Source: Pseudomonas oryzihabitans | GTDB taxonomy: Bacteria; Pseudomonadota; Gammaproteobacteria; Pseudomonadales; Pseudomonadaceae | NCBI RefSeq assembly: GCF_006384975.1 | Contig: NZ_CP021645.1 | Location: forward strand, 710,001 to 774,000 | Length of the DNA stretch: 64,000 bases | Direction of reading: 5' to 3' | Part shown: positions 59,225-64,000 of the stretch, piece after piece | Numbering within the stretch: the first letter of the stretch is position 1 | Layout: each line of letters opens with the position of its first letter | The notes under the pieces: generated by a model | What the model was told of the DNA's origin: nothing | The model's input: the letters and a program-made list of their open reading frames with translations, nothing else | Databases searched by the model: none | Translations under genes and position numbers: made by a program

Positions 59225-61026
59225 GCCTTTTTCTCCAGCCAGACCAGCGCCGTATGAGCGGCCAGTTGGCCCTCCTGGCGCTGAGCGATAGCCTTGGCAT
59301 CGCTGCTGTGCAGCAGCTCGCCATTCGATTGCTCCGCCACCTTCACCGGGCTTTCGCTGAGGTTGAGCTCGATGGTCAGGCGACTGCCATCGGCCAGGGT
59401 CCAGCCGGCACGCACGGCGCGGTCGGCCAGCGCCTCGGCGCCAGTGGCACGGGCGCCCTGCAGACGCGGGAAGAGTTCCTTGCGGCGGATCTCCAGCAAC
59501 TCCCGATAGAGCGCGATCCAAGCGGCATGGTCGGGCTGATCCGCCTCGCCGAAGTTAGGTTTGGAGTCCTCGAAGGTCTTGGGCGCGTTCGGGTCGGGGA
59601 TCTGCTGGCGATGCTCTTCGCTGGTGAAGAAATCGAAATCCTTGAATTCGTTGCGGCGCCCGTCGCGTACCAGTTCAGCCAGCTCTTCGTTGTGGCTGGT
59701 GAAGAACAGGAAGGGTTGGCGGCTGCCCCATTCCTCGCCGATGAACAACAGCGGGATCATCGGGCTGAGCAGCAGCAGGGCGGTGGCAGCACGCAGCGCC
59801 GGCTCCGGGGCGAGGCGGGTGATGCGTTCACCGAAGGCTCGGTTGCCCACCTGGTCGTGGTTTTGCAGGAAGACGATGAAGGACGAGGCGGGCAGGTCCT
59901 TGCTCGGCTCGCCGCGAGCCTTGCCATGGCGGGTCTGCTCGCCCTGGTAGATGAAGCCCTCGCCCAGGCAGCGCACCAGCTTGGCGGTCGCGTCCTGAGT
60001 GAAGTCCTGATAGTAGCCCTCGTCCTCGCCGGTCAACAGCGGATGGATGACGTTGTGCCAGTCGTCCGTCCACTGGGCGTTGTAGTGCTTGCCGCCGAGC
60101 AGGGTGGCGGTATTGTCCTCGTTCTCCAGCATCAGGTGCACATGGCGACCCGGTTCCACGGTGGCACGGATTTCCTCGGCCATCTCTTCCAGGAAACCCT
60201 TGTCATTGATGGCGTGCACGGCATCGAATCTCAGGCCGTCGAAGCGGTACTCCATCAGCCACATCAGGGCGTTGTCGATGAAGTAACGGCGTACGGCGTC
60301 CTGGCGGAAGTCGATGGCGGCGCCCCACGGCGTGTGGATGTCTTCGCGGAAGAAACGCTCGGCGTAGGCGTGCAGATAGTTACCGTCCGGGCCGAAGTGG
60401 TTGTAGACCACATCCAGATAGACCATCACGCCATTGGCGTGGGCCGTGTCGATCAGCGACTTGAGGTCGTCCGGCGTGCCGTAGGACGCTTCCACGGCGT
60501 AGGGCAGCACCCCGTCATAGCCCCAGTTGCGGCCACCGGGAAATTCCGACAGCGGCATCAGTTCGATGGCGGTGATGCCCAGAGCCGCCAGGCGGGGCAC
60601 CAGTTTCTCGACCCCGGAGAAACCGCCGAGGGTGCCGACGTGCAATTCGTAGATAACGCTCTCGTGCCAGGGGCGACCCTGCCACTCCACGGTTTGCCAG
60701 TGGTAGGTGGTGGGGTCGATGACGATACTCGGCTCATGGACGTCGCCGGCCTGGGCGCGGGAGGCAGGGTCGGGTACCAGTTGATCGCCGATCTGATAGC
60801 GATAGCGCGTTCCCGCGCCACACTGGGCCTCGACGCTGAACCAGCCGTCGTCCTGGGCTTCCAGGGGGATGGTCATGCCGCCTTCCAGGGCCACCGACAC
60901 GGCGTCGGCACTGGGCGCCCAGAAATGAAACAGCGTGCGGTCCTTGCTCAACAGCGTGGCACCGGCACGGGTCTGCCAGGCGTAGCCCCCGGTCACTGCG
61001 GCTGCGTCGCGCGAAATATCAGTCAT
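59221..61026 (-). CDS. treZ: Malto-oligosyltrehalose trehalohydrolase
   Basis: GH13_10 enzyme releasing free trehalose from maltooligosyltrehalose. The 601-residue product has an N-terminal beta domain (LFHFWAPSADAVSVALEGG, about 32-50), then VYLDVVYNHFGPDGNYLH (about 200), nucleophile Asp in RFDGLRFDAVHAINDKGF (about 260), acid Glu in VHLMLENEDNTATLLGG (about 296) and FLQNHDQVGNRAFGERI (about 385). ATG 61026 (MTDISRDAAAVTGG). The 159-bp gap to glgA holds two hairpins, one with a T-run, so treZ-malQ-treY probably has its own promoter or reduced read-through. Confidence 0.95.
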   Translation of the reverse strand: MTDISRDAAAVTGGYAWQTRAGATLLSKDRTLFHFWAPSADAVSVALEGGMTIPLEAQDDGWFSVEAQCGAGTRYRYQIGDQLVPDPASRAQAGDVHEPSIVIDPTTYHWQTVEWQGRPWHESVIYELHVGTLGGFSGVEKLVPRLAALGITAIELMPLSEFPGGRNWGYDGVLPYAVEASYGTPDDLKSLIDTAHANGVMVYLDVVYNHFGPDGNYLHAYAERFFREDIHTPWGAAIDFRQDAVRRYFIDNALMWLMEYRFDGLRFDAVHAINDKGFLEEMAEEIRATVEPGRHVHLMLENEDNTATLLGGKHYNAQWTDDWHNVIHPLLTGEDEGYYQDFTQDATAKLVRCLGEGFIYQGEQTRHGKARGEPSKDLPASSFIVFLQNHDQVGNRAFGERITRLAPEPALRAATALLLLSPMIPLLFIGEEWGSRQPFLFFTSHNEELAELVRDGRRNEFKDFDFFTSEEHRQQIPDPNAPKTFEDSKPNFGEADQPDHAAWIALYRELLEIRRKELFPRLQGARATGAEALADRAVRAGWTLADGSRLTIELNLSESPVKVAEQSNGELLHSSDAKAIAQRQEGQLAAHTALVWLEKKA

Positions 61027-61072
61027 GGATGGAAAACTCCCGAAGCCAGACGGCAGAAAAGAAACTGCGGCC

Positions 61073-61097
61073 CTGATGGCCGCAGTTGCAGTTATGA
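61073..61097 (-). terminator. Hairpin with T-run between glgA and treZ
   Basis: AACTGCGGCC (61073-61082) pairs perfectly with GGCCGCAGTT (61088-61097) around CTGAT. Read on the minus strand it runs into TTTCTTTTCT, so it is a probable glgA terminator. Confidence 0.75.
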
Positions 61098-61128
61098 CCG
61101 GTGGGAGTCGCTCAAAGTTGAGCGGGGC

Positions 61129-61168
61129 AAGCGCTTTTCGTCGGTCCGTTGTCGGCGGAAAAGCGCTT
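61129..61168 (-). other. Second hairpin between glgA and treZ
   Basis: AAGCGCTTTTC (61129-61139) pairs perfectly with GAAAAGCGCTT (61158-61168) around an 18-nt loop. It lies 17 nt after the glgA stop, upstream of the T-run hairpin, so it may protect the glgA 3' end or act with the next hairpin in termination. Confidence 0.65.
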
Positions 61169-61185
61169 GGCAGCCAGCCTGGGCA

Positions 61186-62769
61186 TCAGGCGCGGGCCTG
61201 ACGCTCCTGCTGGACGGTGGCATCGAGCAGATCGAGGTACAAGGCAGCGTAAGGCTTGGCGCATTCGGACCAGAAGAACGGACCCTGCATGGCCCGACGG
61301 CGCATGGCGTTGAGCAGGTCCTTACGCTCGAAAACACCCAGGGCGCGGTCGATGGCGCTGACGTAGTTTTCCAGCGACAAGGGGTTGAACAGGAAGCCGG
61401 TGGTGCCGTCTTCGATGCTGTCGGCCAGCCCACCCGTGCGGGTAGCGATCGGCAGCGAAGCGAAGCGCTGGGCGTACATCTGGCTCAGGCCGCAGGGTTC
61501 GAAACGCGACGGCATCAGCAGGAAGTCGCTGCCGGCATACATGCGGCGGGCTTCCGTCTCGCAGAAACCGATGTGGGCACTGACACGGCCGGGATGACGC
61601 AACGCCAGGGCGCGGACCTGCCGCTCGATGTGCGGCTCACCGCAACCGATGATCATCAGCTGGCCACCGCGGGCGACGATGTGGTCGGCGGCCTCGATGG
61701 TCAGGTCGATACCCTTTTGCTGCACCAGGCGCGACACGACGGCGAACAGTGGGCCGTTGGAGGGCTCCAGTCCGAATTCCTCGCGGATGTGCGCGGCATT
61801 GACGGCCTTGCCATCCCAGTCCTGTTCGGTGAAGCACTGGCTCAGGTGGGGATCGCTGCAGGCGCTCCAGTCGTCATCGATACCGTTGAGCAGGCCGGTG
61901 AGCTTGCCCTGGCGCGCTTTGACCTGCAGCAGGCCTTCCAGGCCATAGCCGAACTCGGGCGTGGTGATTTCCTGGGCGTAGGTGTGGCTGACGGTGGTGA
62001 TGTGATCGGCGTAGACCAGGCCGGCCTTGAGGAAGGACACCTTGCCCCAGAATTCGAGACCTTCCATCTGGAAGGCATGATCCGGGATGTCCAATTCGGC
62101 CAGTACCGAAGCCGGGAACAGACCCTGATACGCCAGGTTGTGGATGGTGGTCAGGCAGGGGGTGGTGGAACCCTTCCAGCGCAGATAGCCTGCAGCCAGG
62201 CCGGTCTGCCAGTCGTTGAGATGCAGCAGATCCGGCACCCAACGAATGGAGGCTTCGCCCAGGGCGAAGTCGGCGGCGGCGCTGGCCAGGCGGCCGAAGC
62301 GAATGTGGTTGTCGGCCCAGTCGGCGTTGTTGAGATCGCCGTAGGGATTACCCGGACGCTCGTAGAGCTCGGGGCAGATCAGGACATAGACGACCAGCCC
62401 GTCTTCCAGGTTGACCCGGCCAATGTCGCAGGCCGGCATCGCGGCGCGAGCAGCTATACGACCGACCATCTGCATACGATCCTTGACCGCTGCCATGACC
62501 TGGCGATAACCGGGAATCAGCACCCGGACATCATGGGAGGCAGCCAGGGCGCGGGGCAGGGCGCCAGAAACCTCGCCCAGGCCACCGGCCTTGACGAAAT
62601 CGGAAATTTCCGGGGTCACAAAAAGAATGCGCTTGCGGGTTTCGACGACGGAGCTCAGCGTCAGCTGGGGCTCGTCCGTACGCTTGCGGAGAGAGCTGGA
62701 TCTGGTAGTGCGGGTGGCAGTTTCAACGGGCTCCAGGGCCCCAAATTTCCCCACGACGGCGTTTGCCAT
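61186..62769 (-). CDS. glgA: Glycogen synthase
   Basis: GT5 glucosyltransferase extending alpha-1,4 glucan from ADP-glucose. The 527-residue product has a variable N-terminal extension of about 50 residues, then ILFVTPEISDFVKAGGLGEV (KxGGL-type donor motif, about 54-73), LLHLNDWQTGLAAGYL (about 180), VSRLVQQKGIDLTIEAA (about 345) and the C-terminal SRFEPCGLSQMYAQRFASLP and TRTGGLADSI donor-binding blocks (about 425-455). ATG 62769 follows GGGAG by six bases. No glgC (ADP-glucose pyrophosphorylase) is in the window, so the donor supply is an open question. Confidence 0.94.
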   Translation of the reverse strand: MANAVVGKFGALEPVETATRTTRSSSLRKRTDEPQLTLSSVVETRKRILFVTPEISDFVKAGGLGEVSGALPRALAASHDVRVLIPGYRQVMAAVKDRMQMVGRIAARAAMPACDIGRVNLEDGLVVYVLICPELYERPGNPYGDLNNADWADNHIRFGRLASAAADFALGEASIRWVPDLLHLNDWQTGLAAGYLRWKGSTTPCLTTIHNLAYQGLFPASVLAELDIPDHAFQMEGLEFWGKVSFLKAGLVYADHITTVSHTYAQEITTPEFGYGLEGLLQVKARQGKLTGLLNGIDDDWSACSDPHLSQCFTEQDWDGKAVNAAHIREEFGLEPSNGPLFAVVSRLVQQKGIDLTIEAADHIVARGGQLMIIGCGEPHIERQVRALALRHPGRVSAHIGFCETEARRMYAGSDFLLMPSRFEPCGLSQMYAQRFASLPIATRTGGLADSIEDGTTGFLFNPLSLENYVSAIDRALGVFERKDLLNAMRRRAMQGPFFWSECAKPYAALYLDLLDATVQQERQARA

Positions 62770-63117
62770 GGTGCGCTCCCAATGCAGCAAGTTCGAGACT
62801 GAGGTTTACCTGATTGCTTCTTTCCTGAAGCGCGATGCTCCTGGTTCAAAAACGCCTACAGCCGAGCTGCTACAGCCTTTTTGCCGGTCACCTCTTCTGA
62901 GATGTCTGGATCTGGGCGAGAACTGCTTCGCGGATTTCCAGATTGCTCTCGCACTGACTCACGGACACCGTCACAAGTTTCCCGCTCGAATGTTGCGGTC
63001 CTGCTTTGCTTTGCCAAATACATGCCCAAAGCCCATAGGTCTTCATTAGTGCGTTAAGAATTGAGGCTCCCTGCCGCCGCTTGATGCCTCCACGATTGGC
63101 GCTGATGGGCACAATAA
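62770..63117. other. Intergenic stretch between glgA and the mscS-like gene
   Basis: About 350 bp. On the minus strand a frame is open from 63112 to 62888 (74 codons from a GTG, containing MKTYGLWACIWQSKAG), but I see no convincing ribosome site and no family, so I do not call a gene. The rest probably contains the glgA promoter; no clear hexamers were identified. Confidence 0.4.
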
Positions 63118-64000
63118 TCAGACTTCTGGTTGGCGTACGACAGGCTCTTGCCTTTCGTCGGATTTCATGGATGGTAGGCTGTCCCGCCGACCAAGCTCCG
63201 TCCGGAGCTTGGGCAGGCACAGGGGAAATTCGCGATTGATATAGGTGATCAGCCGCTCCCGCACGAAGCAGCGCAGGTCCCAGTTCTTCGAAGAGTCGCC
63301 CGAACTTACCAGGACGCGAATCTGCATGGATTCGCTGGAGGCATCGGTCACCTGGAGAACGCAGACACGGCCATCCCACAAATGGGGCACCTCGGCGCAG
63401 GCGCGTTCCAATTCAGTGCGAATGGGCGCCAGCGGCAGCGAGTAATCGACCCAGATGAACACCGAGCCGATGAGGCTCGACGAGGAGCGCGTCCAGTTCT
63501 GGAACGGGGTCTCGATGAAGTACTGCAGGGGCACCACCAGCCGCCGATCGTCCCAGATCCGCACCACCACATAGGTGCCGGTGATTTCTTCCACCCGGCC
63601 CCATTCGCCTTCGACGATGACCACGTCGTCCAGGCGGATCGGCTGGGTCACCGCGATCTGCAGACCGGCGATGAGGTTGCCCAATACCGGGCGGGCGGCG
63701 ATACCGGCGACCAGGCCGGCGACGCCAGCCGAGGCGAGCAGGCTCGCGCCCACCTGACGCACTGCGGGAAAGGTCATCAGCATCAGGGCGATACCGACCA
63801 GCAGCACCACGAAACTCAGGCTGCGCACCAGAACCCGGTTTTGCGTCTGGATTCGCCGCGCCCGCAGGTTGTCGGCCACGTCCACCGGATTGCGCAGGGC
63901 GATGGTCGCGCCCACTGCCTTGACCGCCCGCAGTCCCAGCCAGGTGAAGGCGGCGATGCTGAGCAGGCCGGTCACATGCTGTACTGCACGCAACAGGGGG
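63118..64000 (-). CDS. MscS-family mechanosensitive channel, N terminus beyond the window
   Basis: The 294 visible residues are the C-terminal part of a small-conductance mechanosensitive channel-like protein. Two hydrophobic helices (VLVRSLSFVVLLVGIALMLM, about 53-72; then the pore-lining ASAGVAGLVAGIAARPVLGN, about 88-107) are followed by the MscS beta domain (IRLDDVVIVEGEWGRVEEIT, GTYVVVRIWDDRRLVVPLQYF) and a C-terminal alpha/beta region. The pore helix Gly/Ala pattern and the IGLQIAVTQP-like segment fit the family. The start lies past base 64000. A role in hypo-osmotic release would be consistent with the trehalose genes next door, but that is inference. Confidence 0.9.
   Translation of the reverse strand, partial: PLLRAVQHVTGLLSIAAFTWLGLRAVKAVGATIALRNPVDVADNLRARRIQTQNRVLVRSLSFVVLLVGIALMLMTFPAVRQVGASLLASAGVAGLVAGIAARPVLGNLIAGLQIAVTQPIRLDDVVIVEGEWGRVEEITGTYVVVRIWDDRRLVVPLQYFIETPFQNWTRSSSSLIGSVFIWVDYSLPLAPIRTELERACAEVPHLWDGRVCVLQVTDASSESMQIRVLVSSGDSSKNWDLRCFVRERLITYINREFPLCLPKLRTELGRRDSLPSMKSDERQEPVVRQPEV

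Noticed and set aside
59254..62802. Open plus-strand frame of 1182 codons across treZ and glgA
   Set aside because: It runs antisense to two clear enzyme genes, has no recognisable domain and crosses their intergenic hairpins. Long antisense frames are expected in high-GC DNA.
62888..63112. Possible 74-codon gene after the mscS-like gene (minus strand)
   Set aside because: No supported ribosome site and no family recognised. It could be real, since the frame is open and starts six bases after the mscS stop, but sequence alone does not carry it.

Overview
The window looks like a chromosomal segment of a high-GC Pseudomonas. It opens on an rRNA operon, followed by gacA-uvrC-pgsA-tRNA(Gly)-tRNA(Cys)-tRNA(Leu), an order I know from Pseudomonas genomes. 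It later carries a galU/gor block and a trehalose/alpha-glucan block that, as I recall, resemble P. aeruginosa gene order (the PA2023-PA2026 and PA2138-PA2165 neighbourhoods). The exact species cannot be fixed from sequence reading alone; a member of the P. oryzihabitans type is only a guess.

Layout. 1-3823: 3' end of 16S, tRNA-Ile, tRNA-Ala, 23S, 5S, terminator. 3824-8732: gacA (TTG start), uvrC, pgsA and a tRNA array. The tRNA-Leu(UAA) here is split by a 215-nt group I intron (8425-8639), the most unusual element of the window. The tRNA-Cys 3' end and its terminator recur in decayed form about 830 bp downstream, bounding a stretch that holds a 34-residue membrane protein gene. 8737-13429: small conserved genes, chaC, ahpF, ahpC, sseA. 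13545-17813: cysteine module (serine acetyltransferase EpsC, cystine-type ABC importer, D-cysteine desulfhydrase). 17882-24241: yhhQ behind a probable preQ1-I riboswitch, a formaldehyde-dehydrogenase-like gene, a palindromic repeat, tas, a LysR/GATase/ABM group and two small envelope proteins. 24469-28706: galU, gor, an SBF-type transporter, an AraC regulator. 28707-35279: a tightly overlapped four-gene unit (acyl-CoA dehydrogenase, PIG-L deacetylase, NodS-like methyltransferase, family 2 glycosyltransferase) beside the NHEJ pair ligD-ku. 35423-38399: xdhC, a gene fusing a MobA-like transferase to a PncC/CinA domain, and nadE.

38871-62769 is a large alpha-glucan/trehalose locus. On the plus strand are glgE, treS (fused to maltokinase) and glgB. 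On the minus strand are glgX, treY, malQ, treZ and glgA. TreS-Mak converts trehalose to maltose and maltose 1-phosphate, GlgE polymerises it and GlgB branches it. GlgX debranches, TreY/TreZ release trehalose again and MalQ rearranges maltodextrins; GlgA is a second polymerase. No glgC or glgP is in the window. Inside the locus lie a PL7-like protein lacking its expected catalytic residues, two AT-rich orphan genes, and a ybhP-clsB-ybhN membrane-lipid operon. The window ends inside an MscS-type channel gene.

All calls rest on reading the sequence and recalled family knowledge; no searches were run.
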